A DNA stretch of 8,214 nt from Fusobacteriaceae bacterium (GCA_030625925.1 DAOUPY010000050.1:1-8214); one strand, 5' to 3'; positions 1 through 6,370 are shown, numbered from the stretch's first letter. Made by a program: numbers and translations. Notes: generated by a model from the letters alone, not told the origin.

Positions 1-1
1 A

Positions 2-148
2 TCTGAATCACTGGAACAACTTAGAGTCTTAGAAAATGGTTATAGGATAAAAGTTTTGGAGACCCCCTATAAAATTGTAGGAGTAGATACTGTGGAAGAT
101 TTAGAAAGAGTCAGGAAAATAGTGAAAGAAGACAATATCACGATATAA
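2..148 (+). CDS. kdsB: 3-deoxy-manno-octulosonate cytidylyltransferase, C-terminal fragment
   Basis: Only the last 48 residues are in the window; the gene begins upstream of base 1 and ends at TAA 146-148. The readable text includes SLEQLRVLENGYRIKVLET followed by VGVDTVEDLERV. This matches the C-terminal signature of KdsB (EQLR.LENG, then GVDTPEDLE). Known role of the family: KdsB is a cytoplasmic enzyme that makes CMP-Kdo from CTP and Kdo, activating the sugar for the inner core of lipopolysaccharide. Its presence implies a Gram-negative envelope. The gene converges on the minus-strand diguanylate cyclase and shares the hairpin at 188-221 with it. The call rests on recalled family motifs; the catalytic N-terminal part is not visible. 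Confidence 0.88.
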   Translation, partial: SESLEQLRVLENGYRIKVLETPYKIVGVDTVEDLERVRKIVKEDNITI

Positions 149-187
149 AAAACTCTTTGTATCGGTTAATAAAGTACTGTGTAAGAA

Positions 188-221
188 AAAAGATGATCTC
201 TAATTTTTGAGATCATCTTTT
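188..221. terminator. Shared bidirectional terminator hairpin between kdsB and the GGDEF gene
   Basis: A perfect 13-bp stem pairs 188-200 with 209-221 around an 8-base loop (taattttt). On the minus strand the stem is followed by TTTTCTTAC, on the plus strand by ATTTATC, so both tails are only moderately T-rich. It sits between two convergent genes and probably ends both transcripts. The stop codon of the minus-strand gene (213-215) lies inside the stem. Confidence 0.75.
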
Positions 222-914
222 ATTTATCTCATGTTCCACTCTATTTCTTCCATTATTTTTAGCTGTATAAAGTTTATCATCTACACGTTTTATAAAAACA
301 TCTAAATCTTCTTCAAAATTAAAAGATACAACTCCAAAACTACATGAAACCTTTTCTATGTTTTTTATGTCGAGATTATAAATCGATTTTCTTATTCTCT
401 CTGCGACGAATACTGCAAACTCTAAAGAAGTATTAGGGAGTAATATCATAAATTCTTCCCCTCCCCAACGACAAAATATATCTACTTCTCTGATTAGTTC
501 TTTTACCAATTTAGATATTTCAACCAGGACTAAATCGCCTATATCATGACCATATCTATCGTTTATTTTTTTAAAAAAATCGATATCAAACATAATAATT
601 GACAGGTCTGTTTTGTATCGTTTAGATCTTATAACTTCCATCTTAATAACTTCATTAAATTTTAGACGATTATATGCTTTTGTCAGATGGTCTGTTTCTG
701 AAAGGTGGGTTACATACTCAAGGTTATCTTCAAGTTTTTTAGCTAATTTAACATAATCATTGATTAAAGATTTAAAAAGATTTCGTTGAATTTTATTATG
801 GGCTATTTGACTTCTATGTTCAATCAAGAGTTTTAATACCTCCGGATGGTCATTACATACATCAAAATCTTTTACAACAGCTTTAAATATATCACTTTTT
901 TTTATTTTGTTCAT
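213..914 (-). CDS. Diguanylate cyclase (GGDEF domain)
   Basis: A 233-residue protein whose C-terminal ~165 residues form a complete GGDEF domain that makes c-di-GMP from two GTP. Visible landmarks are DHLT (75-78), the metal-binding FDID (109-112), the active-site signature GGEEF (151-155), SFGVV (192-196) and the closing KLYTAKNNGRNRV. An RxxD motif (R142-D145) lies exactly five residues before GGEEF. This is the inhibitory I-site, so feedback inhibition by product is likely retained. The first ~70 residues are predicted helical with no recognised sensor domain and no membrane segment, so the protein should be cytoplasmic. Its ATG (912-914) overlaps the stop of the upstream MBL-fold gene as ATGA. 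No good Shine-Dalgarno precedes it, so translation probably depends on coupling to that gene. The neighbouring protein is the best candidate for its sensory input (inference). Confidence 0.93.
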   Translation of the reverse strand: MNKIKKSDIFKAVVKDFDVCNDHPEVLKLLIEHRSQIAHNKIQRNLFKSLINDYVKLAKKLEDNLEYVTHLSETDHLTKAYNRLKFNEVIKMEVIRSKRYKTDLSIIMFDIDFFKKINDRYGHDIGDLVLVEISKLVKELIREVDIFCRWGGEEFMILLPNTSLEFAVFVAERIRKSIYNLDIKNIEKVSCSFGVVSFNFEEDLDVFIKRVDDKLYTAKNNGRNRVEHEINKR

Positions 915-1747
915 ATTTGATCATCTTCAAGGAATTGATCTATACCAATTTTATTTTCCTTTTTCAGAATATTTATTATAAATTCTATATCTTTACTTCC
1001 CCTAATGAGGCTTCCATGTTGGGAAGCAATTGTTTTTATAGGCAGTTTTTTTATTTTATCCAATGCAAAATCCAAGGATTTTTTAGAAGTCATGATTTTT
1101 TGATGAAAAAGTAAAATTTTTGAGATGGGACATTCTTTTTTTCCTAATTTACAATTGAGAGTACCAGATAAACTATAATCAGAACAGGTGTGACAAGTGC
1201 TATCTAAATTAGAAAATAGATCCCATTCTTTAGCAGTACTCCCAAAAAGATCACTGCTGAAAAGTGTCCCTGTTTCCTCATCAAAGGTAACAAAACTAGC
1301 ACTTGAATGGCAGTAAGGAGTCATTATAAATGTAAGTTTTCTTCCCGTTGAAAATTTAAATTTAAATTGATTTTTTTCTACACATTCACTCTTAAGGTTT
1401 GTTCCATAATATTTAATAAAAAGGTTATTGTCTTCATGGGAAAGGATACTCAAATCATCGTTATCAATCAATTCTTCAAAATCCGGAATACTTCCACACA
1501 GGTCTGGGTCATAGTGGTGATAAATTAATTTCTGTATATTATTTGGATTTACACCTGTTTGTAATATTTTTAACATTACAGTACTAAAATCATTTCTACT
1601 TCCCCCATCAATTAAGACTGCTTCATCTCCCTCAATTATTAAAAATGGATTACAATGAAGAAAATATTCATCATCATAAAATCCAACCCAATAAATCCCT
1701 TTTGCCACCTCTATTGGCTGCTGATATTTTGATATTTTATTATTCAT
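911..1747 (-). CDS. MBL-fold diiron protein of the ODP/flavodiiron type, probable O2 or redox sensor
   Basis: A 278-residue metallo-beta-lactamase-fold protein without a flavodoxin domain. The usual HxHxDH motif is replaced by HHYDPD (77-82), followed by LCGSIP. This aligns with the flavodiiron HxExDHxGxLP block as H78-x-D80-x-D82. Further likely ligands are H147 (PYCHSS), D166 (FSSDLFG) and H244 (SQHGSL), giving the full diiron set of flavodiiron-like proteins. Known relatives include the oxygen-binding diiron protein that acts as an O2 sensor in spirochaete chemotaxis. Here the protein is the first gene of a pair with a diguanylate cyclase, so a gas- or redox-sensing role feeding c-di-GMP is the favoured inference. 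An insert after the D166 region carries four cysteines (C185, C188, C199, C206). A plain hydrolase is possible but less likely given the DPD motif. A strong AGGAGGA seven bases before the ATG fixes the start. Confidence 0.8.
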   Translation of the reverse strand: MNNKISKYQQPIEVAKGIYWVGFYDDEYFLHCNPFLIIEGDEAVLIDGGSRNDFSTVMLKILQTGVNPNNIQKLIYHHYDPDLCGSIPDFEELIDNDDLSILSHEDNNLFIKYYGTNLKSECVEKNQFKFKFSTGRKLTFIMTPYCHSSASFVTFDEETGTLFSSDLFGSTAKEWDLFSNLDSTCHTCSDYSLSGTLNCKLGKKECPISKILLFHQKIMTSKKSLDFALDKIKKLPIKTIASQHGSLIRGSKDIEFIINILKKENKIGIDQFLEDDQI

Positions 1748-1754
1748 AAGATAT

Positions 1755-1761
1755 TCCTCCT
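1755..1761 (-). promoter_or_regulatory. Shine-Dalgarno of the MBL-fold gene
   Basis: The minus strand reads AGGAGGA seven bases before ATG 1745-1747. This is the only strong ribosome site of the two-gene operon; the second gene lacks one. Confidence 0.85.
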
Positions 1762-1783
1762 ATTTTTATAGTTTTATACGCCA

Positions 1784-1811
1784 ATTATCTCAAAATTCTT
1801 TTGTTTTTCAA
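1784..1811 (-). promoter_or_regulatory. Predicted sigma-70-type promoter of the ODP-GGDEF operon
   Basis: On the minus strand, TTGAAA (1806-1811) and GATAAT (1784-1789) are separated by 16 bases, each one mismatch or so from consensus. Transcription would begin near 1777, leaving a leader of about 30 bases before the ATG. An alternative TTGAGA/TATAAA pair lies further downstream but would start transcription inside the ribosome site, so it is less credible. The region is very AT-rich, which raises the chance of a false match. Confidence 0.5.
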
Positions 1812-1960
1812 AATTTTTATTGTTTTTTTTTATTTAAAACCTATGTTTAAGGAGAAAAGGTCGCTCCCCTTTGAATTTTTTCTCTTTCTCTGAAATTGAT
1901 GTCTCCCCAAAATTATTGTTTTACTAACTGAGTAGACTTAAAAAATTAAAAAGGGGAGGA
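1812..1960. other. Intergenic stretch with no recognisable gene
   Basis: This AT-rich stretch between the ODP promoter and the decayed small gene holds only very short reading frames, for example an ATG-led frame at 1843-1893 that stops after 16 codons, with no ribosome site. I see no convincing RNA gene or riboswitch core. A purine-rich segment GGGGAGGA (1953-1960) resembles a Shine-Dalgarno and leads into the remnant that follows. Confidence 0.5.
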
Positions 1961-2157
1961 GTGAAACAAAAAGAAATTAAAATAGAAGAAAGTAGAGAAT
2001 GTAAAGGAAAAAAGTTATGTACCTCTTGAAGGTGATTGAAAATTAAAAAGACTAGATTGTTTAAAATGTGCGTTCAAAGGAAAATATCGACAGAAGAAAA
2101 AAATTAGGACAATTGGCAATTAAATATGAAGAAAGGCTTTTAGAATATTTATTCTAA
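1961..2157 (+). pseudogene. Decayed small CxxC (zinc-ribbon-like) protein gene
   Basis: Three overlapping plus-strand segments read as one small basic protein if two frame changes and one stop are allowed. Segment one (1961-2026) ends with RECKGKKLCTS before TGA. Segment two (2022-2102) reads PLEGD, a TGA at 2037-2039, then RLDCLKCAFKGKYRQKKK. Segment three (2104-2157) reads LGQLAIKYEERLLEYLF and stops. Both frame changes are +1, as expected from one-base insertions or two-base deletions. The joined product would be about 65 residues with a CxxC pair and a helical tail, which looks like a small metal-binding protein. I do not recognise the family. The start is also poor: GGGGAGGA abuts the GTG with no spacing. 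It could be coincidence in AT-rich DNA, but the protein-like texture continues across all three segments. Confidence 0.42.
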
Positions 2158-2163
2158 AAGCCT
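2128..2163 (-). terminator. Terminator downstream of the peptidase-symporter operon
   Basis: A perfect 13-bp stem pairs 2134-2146 with 2151-2163 around a 4-base loop. On the minus strand it is followed by TTCTTCATATTT, a modest T-rich tail. It lies 70 bases beyond the symporter stop codon and is the first good hairpin after it. The opposite strand lacks a T tract, so it is read as a minus-strand terminator. It overlaps the last codons of the decayed small gene. Confidence 0.65.
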
Positions 2164-2232
2164 AACTAGTTTAGTAATTATAAAAGTTATCCAATATATT
2201 GGCATAAAATTAACTATATATTTTTTCTTTAA

Positions 2233-3633
2233 TTAAGCTTCTTTTTTAGACGGCTGATTCTCGTTTATATCCTTTAGGTAGTACTTACCAGGTGTTGTAA
2301 AGAATTCCTTGGTAAGAGCCACAACTTCACCACTAAGACGAGTTATCGTATACATATTAGGTATGATGATCATCGCCAATAAAAGATCTAAGAACTGCCA
2401 GAGTAACCTTGCTCCTCCTATAGCTCCTACAATGATAGACCCAAGGTATACATATCTCATAACTTTTGAGAATTTAAGACCAAAAAGAAATTCCGCCTGC
2501 TTCTCTCCGTAGAATATAATAACTATTATTGTTGAAAGTACAAAGAATAACAGTGATATTGTAACCATGTATCCTCCAGCAGCTCCAAAGTAATGGGTAA
2601 AGGCTGCAGCTGGAAGTCCCGACGGATTGTCAAGGGCACCAGGAGCATTCCATAGACCAGATGAAAGAATTACAAAGGCCGTAGCACTACAGATTACCAG
2701 AGTATCGATAATTATTTCAAATATTGTCCATAGTCCCTGTCTTACAGGATGATCGTTTACTGCTGCTGCATGGGCTATTGGTGCTGTACCCATACCAGCT
2801 TCATTAGAATATACTCCTCTAGCTACTCCCCAACGTACTGTAGCGGCTATAGCTGAACCGGCAAATCCACCAACTGCTGCCATAGGTGTAAATGCATAGG
2901 TAAATATTAGAGATAATACTCCAGGGATCTTATCTATATTCATTAACAGAATAATTACAGATGCCAGGATATAAATCCCTGCCATAAGAGGTACCAGCTT
3001 TTCTGTTACTTTTCCTATTCTCTTAATTCCTCCAATAACAACAACGGCAACTAAGATAAAGAGTGCTGCTCCCGTTATTGCAGGTGAAATGTTGAAAGAT
3101 TCCTTGGCTGAAGCTGTGATAGAGTTAGACTGTATCATTACACTCGGTATAATTTCAAGCATAAGGAAGAAGGAGAATAAAGTTCCCAGCCACTTCATAT
3201 TCAGACCTTTTGTCATATAGTACATAGGTCCCCCTACATACTCTCCCTCGGAATTTTTCTCTCTGTATTTGTATCCCAAAACTACTTCGGCAAACTTTGC
3301 AGCCATTCCAAGGATCGCCATAATCCACATCCAGAATATAGCACCAGGTCCTCCAAAGCAAATCGCTGCAGGAACACCTATAATATTTGAAGCTCCAACC
3401 GTAGATGCCAGAGCTGCTGTAACTGCCTGAAAGGGAGATACCGTCCCCTCTCCGCCCTTTGGCTTACTTAACATCTTTCCAAATGTCTGCTTTATAATAT
3501 ACGGTGCATACCTGATTTGAAAAAATCCAAGTCTGATTGACAGATATATTCCTCCAAAACTCAACAATATTAACATGGGAAGTCCCCAAATCCAACCTGA
3601 GATACCACTTATAATCGATAAAAAACTATCCAT
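2233..3633 (-). CDS. AGCS-family sodium:alanine/glycine/glutamine symporter
   Basis: A 466-residue inner-membrane transporter, the usual length for the alanine or glycine:cation symporter family. It has about eleven hydrophobic segments spread over the protein. Family marks include GGEGTVSPFQAVTAALA (60-76), the following TVGASNIIGV block (79-88), GGPGAIFWMW (94-103), GGPMYY (134-139) and YSNEAGMGTAPIAHAA (275-290). Members import small neutral amino acids such as alanine, glycine or glutamine with Na+ or H+; the substrate cannot be read from sequence here. The usual GTGN of the signature appears as GASN (80-83). The gene follows the M20 peptidase by 56 bases with no terminator between, so the two form one operon. 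An AGGAGG at 3646-3651 lies 12 bases before ATG 3631-3633, slightly far. A nearer ATG (3640-3642) is followed at once by TAA. Confidence 0.93.
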   Translation of the reverse strand: MDSFLSIISGISGWIWGLPMLILLSFGGIYLSIRLGFFQIRYAPYIIKQTFGKMLSKPKGGEGTVSPFQAVTAALASTVGASNIIGVPAAICFGGPGAIFWMWIMAILGMAAKFAEVVLGYKYREKNSEGEYVGGPMYYMTKGLNMKWLGTLFSFFLMLEIIPSVMIQSNSITASAKESFNISPAITGAALFILVAVVVIGGIKRIGKVTEKLVPLMAGIYILASVIILLMNIDKIPGVLSLIFTYAFTPMAAVGGFAGSAIAATVRWGVARGVYSNEAGMGTAPIAHAAAVNDHPVRQGLWTIFEIIIDTLVICSATAFVILSSGLWNAPGALDNPSGLPAAAFTHYFGAAGGYMVTISLLFFVLSTIIVIIFYGEKQAEFLFGLKFSKVMRYVYLGSIIVGAIGGARLLWQFLDLLLAMIIIPNMYTITRLSGEVVALTKEFFTTPGKYYLKDINENQPSKKEA

Positions 3634-3645
3634 AAATTACATCAA

Positions 3646-3651
3646 CCTCCT
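3646..3651 (-). promoter_or_regulatory. Shine-Dalgarno of the symporter gene, long spacing
   Basis: The minus strand reads AGGAGG, 12 bases before the symporter ATG, longer than the usual 5-9. Between them lies an ATG-TAA minimal reading frame (3637-3642). An in-frame TAA also excludes any start further upstream. Confidence 0.7.
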
Positions 3652-3689
3652 AATAAATAACGATATTACACTCTGAAAATAAATTTCTA

Positions 3690-5405
3690 TTACTTGAGAA
3701 GATTTTTAACAGTCTCATAAACAAACTTTGGTGCCACATCAAAAGAATAATTTTTTTCGATTCTTTCTGTGTACTGGTGAGCATCCTTACCAAATGGTCC
3801 TATGTTTACAACCGGCAGATTTAGTTTTTGCATATCCTTTATAGGAAGGTTGTACTTACTTCCAAAGGCAGGCATATTAAGAGTCAGCGTATCTAAGATT
3901 TTTTCATCTTGAGGTGCTGAAACAAAACTCAGATCTGAAATATAAGGATAGAATTTTTTATTTATAACGTTGTAACCGTGATCACAACTTTCTACTGCTT
4001 TAGAAACAGACTCTAAAAGTGCTATTTCCTTATCGTTTGACCCATTTACATAGATATGTGGGTAGTATGGTGGTGAAAAGTATAAGATTACTACTGGATC
4101 CTTATCCGACCATAAAGATTGCACCTTTTCAATGATTTTTAGACCAAAATCTCTCTCATCTATCTCTTCTTTAACCAGAAGTTCGTTCTTATATTTTTCT
4201 ACAACTGCTTCCAGTTTCTCTCCCATTTCTGCATGAACATTATTGTAAAGCTCATCATAAGTTAACACTCTTGCAACCCATGGAAGTTTTGTATGAGGGA
4301 ACTTACTTGAAGCGCAGAAATCTATGTATCTGTCATTAAGAAGATCCACTACACCTTCAAATGCTCCTTGAGCAGCTGTCTTCATCTTTTCAAGTACCAT
4401 ATCAGGCGTACTTATATGAGTAGCATAGTTAAAGTAAAGGTTAGCGGTCTTTGGAATCTGTACCGAATACTCCTCTTTTAAATCTCTGTTTCTAAGAGTG
4501 ATTGGCGGCAGGGATACCTCTTTGTCCACTACATCTGAATACTCTATATTTTTATCTACCTCAGTTATGATAGCACTCGTAATTAAGTTTGGATCCAGAC
4601 CTTTATACGGCTGACCAACATGTGTTTCTTTTCCTACTACATAGAAAGAAGGCATTAGTTTCCCCACTGTTCCTACATATATATATTTTTGCTCATCATT
4701 TTCATAACGAGGAGACATGTAGTCAGTATCTACTACTGCCTGATATTCAAATCCATGTTTCTCCTGAAGTCTTACAAGCTCTGGAACAAATGCCAACATT
4801 CCTCCTGAACTTCCTTCCTCATCTCCAACTGCTGCAAAGACAAGATTTCCCTCAAACTCAGAAATGTTTTTTGTAATATCTTCCATTATTGTCATAATAG
4901 TGGCAACTCCACACTTCATGTCAAATATTCCTCTACCAAAAAGCCAGTTCCCTGAATCCAGGTCCTCTCTTGCATCCGCTGGAAGCTTTAATTCCTTAAG
5001 CTTTTCCGCAAGTTCATATGGTTTTGTGGCATACTCTTCAAAACCACTGTAGTCACTAATTCCAACAGTATCTGAATGTCCGATTAAAACTATTGTTTTA
5101 TCACTAGGAGCTTTTTCTCCCTTAACTATAGCAACTACATTTTTTCTGTTTACCAGGTCATCTTCGAAATCTAGAAAACTTAAAAGTTCTGGATGTTCCT
5201 TGTAGTATGGCATATCAGCAAAGACTTCATATATCTTGTTACTGGCATCTATCTCCCCGCTTGTTCCTACAACACTAAGTATATTTGTTAAATCAATCGT
5301 TAAATTCTCAATTTTTTTCGATAACGTTAAATCCCCATTTGTTCCTAAAACACTAAGTACATTTGTTGAATCGACTTTTAAATTCTCAATTTTTCCCACT
5401 AACAT
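3690..5405 (-). CDS. M20-family metallopeptidase, RocB-like
   Basis: A 571-residue cytoplasmic zinc-dependent hydrolase resembling RocB, the large M20 protein of Bacillus arginine catabolism genes (about 560 residues). Visible catalytic elements are GHSDTV (109-114, H110 metal ligand and D112), GRGIFDMKCG (157-166, D162 bridging ligand), DEEGSSGG (195-202, E196 general base and E197 ligand), VVDTD (225-229) and a late GKDAHQYTERI with H543. The set is complete, so the enzyme should be active. M20 enzymes cleave dipeptides or N-acyl amino acids; the exact substrate is unknown. It leads an operon with an AGCS symporter, suggesting it hydrolyses peptides or conjugates of the amino acid carried. 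The N-terminus is unusual: residues 5-30 and 31-56 are tandem copies. An AAAGGGGGAA ribosome site stands about six bases before ATG 5403-5405. A terminator separates it from the two-component genes upstream. Confidence 0.9.
   Translation of the reverse strand: MLVGKIENLKVDSTNVLSVLGTNGDLTLSKKIENLTIDLTNILSVVGTSGEIDASNKIYEVFADMPYYKEHPELLSFLDFEDDLVNRKNVVAIVKGEKAPSDKTIVLIGHSDTVGISDYSGFEEYATKPYELAEKLKELKLPADAREDLDSGNWLFGRGIFDMKCGVATIMTIMEDITKNISEFEGNLVFAAVGDEEGSSGGMLAFVPELVRLQEKHGFEYQAVVDTDYMSPRYENDEQKYIYVGTVGKLMPSFYVVGKETHVGQPYKGLDPNLITSAIITEVDKNIEYSDVVDKEVSLPPITLRNRDLKEEYSVQIPKTANLYFNYATHISTPDMVLEKMKTAAQGAFEGVVDLLNDRYIDFCASSKFPHTKLPWVARVLTYDELYNNVHAEMGEKLEAVVEKYKNELLVKEEIDERDFGLKIIEKVQSLWSDKDPVVILYFSPPYYPHIYVNGSNDKEIALLESVSKAVESCDHGYNVINKKFYPYISDLSFVSAPQDEKILDTLTLNMPAFGSKYNLPIKDMQKLNLPVVNIGPFGKDAHQYTERIEKNYSFDVAPKFVYETVKNLLK
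5238..5393 (-). repeat. Tandem 78-bp duplication inside the peptidase N-terminus
   Basis: Copy one (5316-5393, residues 5-30) and copy two (5238-5315, residues 31-56) are adjacent and in frame. Both begin KIENL and contain LSV(L/V)GT. By hand 15 of 26 residues match, and about 52 of the first 61 bases. The similarity fades in the last third of each unit. Copy two runs on into the conserved enzyme and is presumably ancestral; copy one supplies the start codon region. Confidence 0.88.
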
Positions 5406-5430
5406 TAAATTCCCCCTTTAAAATTTAGGT

Positions 5431-5470
5431 ATAAAGATAACCTCTATATGGAAAATTGATAAAAATAACC
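5431..5470 (-). promoter_or_regulatory. 12-bp direct repeat upstream of the peptidase, candidate operator
   Basis: The minus strand carries GGTTATTTTTAT (5459-5470) and GGTTATCTTTAT (5431-5442), identical at 11 of 12 positions, 28 bases apart start to start. They lie 26-65 bases before the start codon, between it and the upstream terminator, where the operon promoter must be. No clear -35 box is visible and only weak -10-like TATAGA or TATACC, as expected of an activator-dependent promoter. Bacillus GlnL binds direct repeats, so this is a plausible site for the neighbouring regulator (inference). Confidence 0.4.
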
Positions 5471-5510
5471 ATAATAAAAGTCCCCCTACTATAAGTATAG
5501 TAGGGGGACT
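5471..5510 (-). terminator. Strong terminator after the two-component genes
   Basis: A perfect 15-bp inverted repeat (5479-5493 with 5496-5510) contains a run of five G:C pairs. It is followed on the minus strand by TTTTATTAT. The centre would open to a 4-base loop. It lies about 35 bases after the response regulator stop, so it ends that transcript and separates it from the peptidase-symporter operon. The other strand has no T tract. Confidence 0.87.
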
Positions 5511-5545
5511 CATTGAGCTTCACAAGGCTTCAAAAAGAATTAAAA

Positions 5546-6370
5546 TTAATCTTTTCGGCACTGAACAAGAAGGTTTTCAAAAAATTTAGTCAAACTTACT
5601 CTCCCTCCTGTAGGAGAACATCCTCTTAGTTTTTCCATTTCCAGACGGACCTCTTGAAAATCAAAAAGAGTATTAGAATGTTTTATAAAAACTTCACTTA
5701 AATTATCTTCAATACCAATATGAGAAATATTTTTTAAACCTACAATTATTGCTCTTCGGATCCGTTGCTTTAAAACCTTACTTTTAGAATTTAAAACTTC
5801 AGAAAGAGTTTCCCAAGGTTCATTACTCTCAATTTTTATGCATTCATTACAGATATCTAAAATATCATGTCCTCCCTTTTCTCCTAAGATCCCCAAATTA
5901 CTAAGAGTAAGCTGAATCTGCTCCGTATAATTAAAAATAGGAGAGTCTTGTATTTTATGTGGAGTTCCAAAGATTTCCTGAACCATAGAGATCTGTTTTT
6001 TTAGATTTATTTTTTCAGTCACTGATTTTATGATATTTATTACCTCTATTATATTGATTGGTTTGTGAATAAAAAATTCTATTCCTGCTGTATATGTTTG
6101 TGCCACCATCTGAGGGTTCGAGACCTGGGAAATCATAATACAAGATATATCCGAGTTATCTTTCAAAATATTTTTGACTAAAGTGGCACCATCCATACCC
6201 GGCATTAAATAATCCACCAATATAATATCCGGGCAATATAACCTGATTTTTTCCAGGGCCATAGCACCATCAAGGGAAGATCCGACTACTTCCCCCAACT
6301 TATTGTTTATAACAATGTCTTTTAAAATCCTGATAATACTGGGGTCATCATCAACAATAAAAATTTTCAC
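5546..6370 (-). CDS. GlnL/YcbB-type two-component response regulator
   Basis: A 274-residue regulator. Residues 1-120 form a receiver domain with the acidic pocket D7-D9, phospho-acceptor D53 (VDYLMPGMDG), switch serine S81 and K103 (HKP). The C-terminal half lacks the common OmpR, NarL or Fis-type DNA-binding motifs. It resembles the YcbB domain of Bacillus GlnL, with RIRRAI, GLKNISHIGIED and a closing RGCSPTGGRVSLTKF block. GlnL, paired with kinase GlnK, activates a glutaminase and the AGCS transporter GlnT. Here the same regulator type sits just upstream of an AGCS operon, which supports both calls. The gene starts with GTG (6368-6370), overlapping the kinase stop as GTGA, with AGGAGGG (6377-6383) six bases away inside the kinase gene. 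The signal and target promoters are inferred. Confidence 0.85.
   Translation of the reverse strand: MKIFIVDDDPSIIRILKDIVINNKLGEVVGSSLDGAMALEKIRLYCPDIILVDYLMPGMDGATLVKNILKDNSDISCIMISQVSNPQMVAQTYTAGIEFFIHKPINIIEVINIIKSVTEKINLKKQISMVQEIFGTPHKIQDSPIFNYTEQIQLTLSNLGILGEKGGHDILDICNECIKIESNEPWETLSEVLNSKSKVLKQRIRRAIIVGLKNISHIGIEDNLSEVFIKHSNTLFDFQEVRLEMEKLRGCSPTGGRVSLTKFFENLLVQCRKD

Noticed and set aside
917..1114. 65-codon plus-strand frame opposite the MBL-fold gene
   Set aside because: It is low-complexity, F/Y/I-rich text expected from antisense reading of AT-rich DNA, with no ribosome site.
1812..1960. Possible c-di-GMP riboswitch or other structured RNA near the cyclase operon
   Set aside because: I could not find a conserved core or a convincing set of paired stems, only short imperfect A/T-rich pairings.
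2191..2202. Perfect 12-bp palindrome CCAATATATTGG downstream of the symporter
   Set aside because: It is mostly A/T, lies after the gene rather than at a promoter, and no second copy is seen elsewhere in the window, so it may be chance.
2309..3361. Short frames on both strands within the symporter gene (2309-2512 plus, 3155-3361 minus)
   Set aside because: Their sequence is explained as alternate frames of a well-supported membrane protein, and no start signals are present.
3634..3689. Possible riboswitch (for example glycine type) before the amino-acid symporter
   Set aside because: The gap is only 56 bases, with no stable hairpin and no conserved core; it is too short for a known riboswitch of that kind.
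4589..5421. Open plus-strand frames opposite the M20 peptidase (4589-4876, 4864-5052, 5236-5421)
   Set aside because: They lie antisense to a gene with complete catalytic motifs, lack ribosome sites and show no family resemblance. The one at 5236-5421 looks repetitive only because it crosses the tandem duplication.
5479..5510. The 15-bp inverted repeat read as an operator for the peptidase operon
   Set aside because: Its position just after the regulator stop, GC-rich stem and following T-rich tail on the minus strand fit an intrinsic terminator better.
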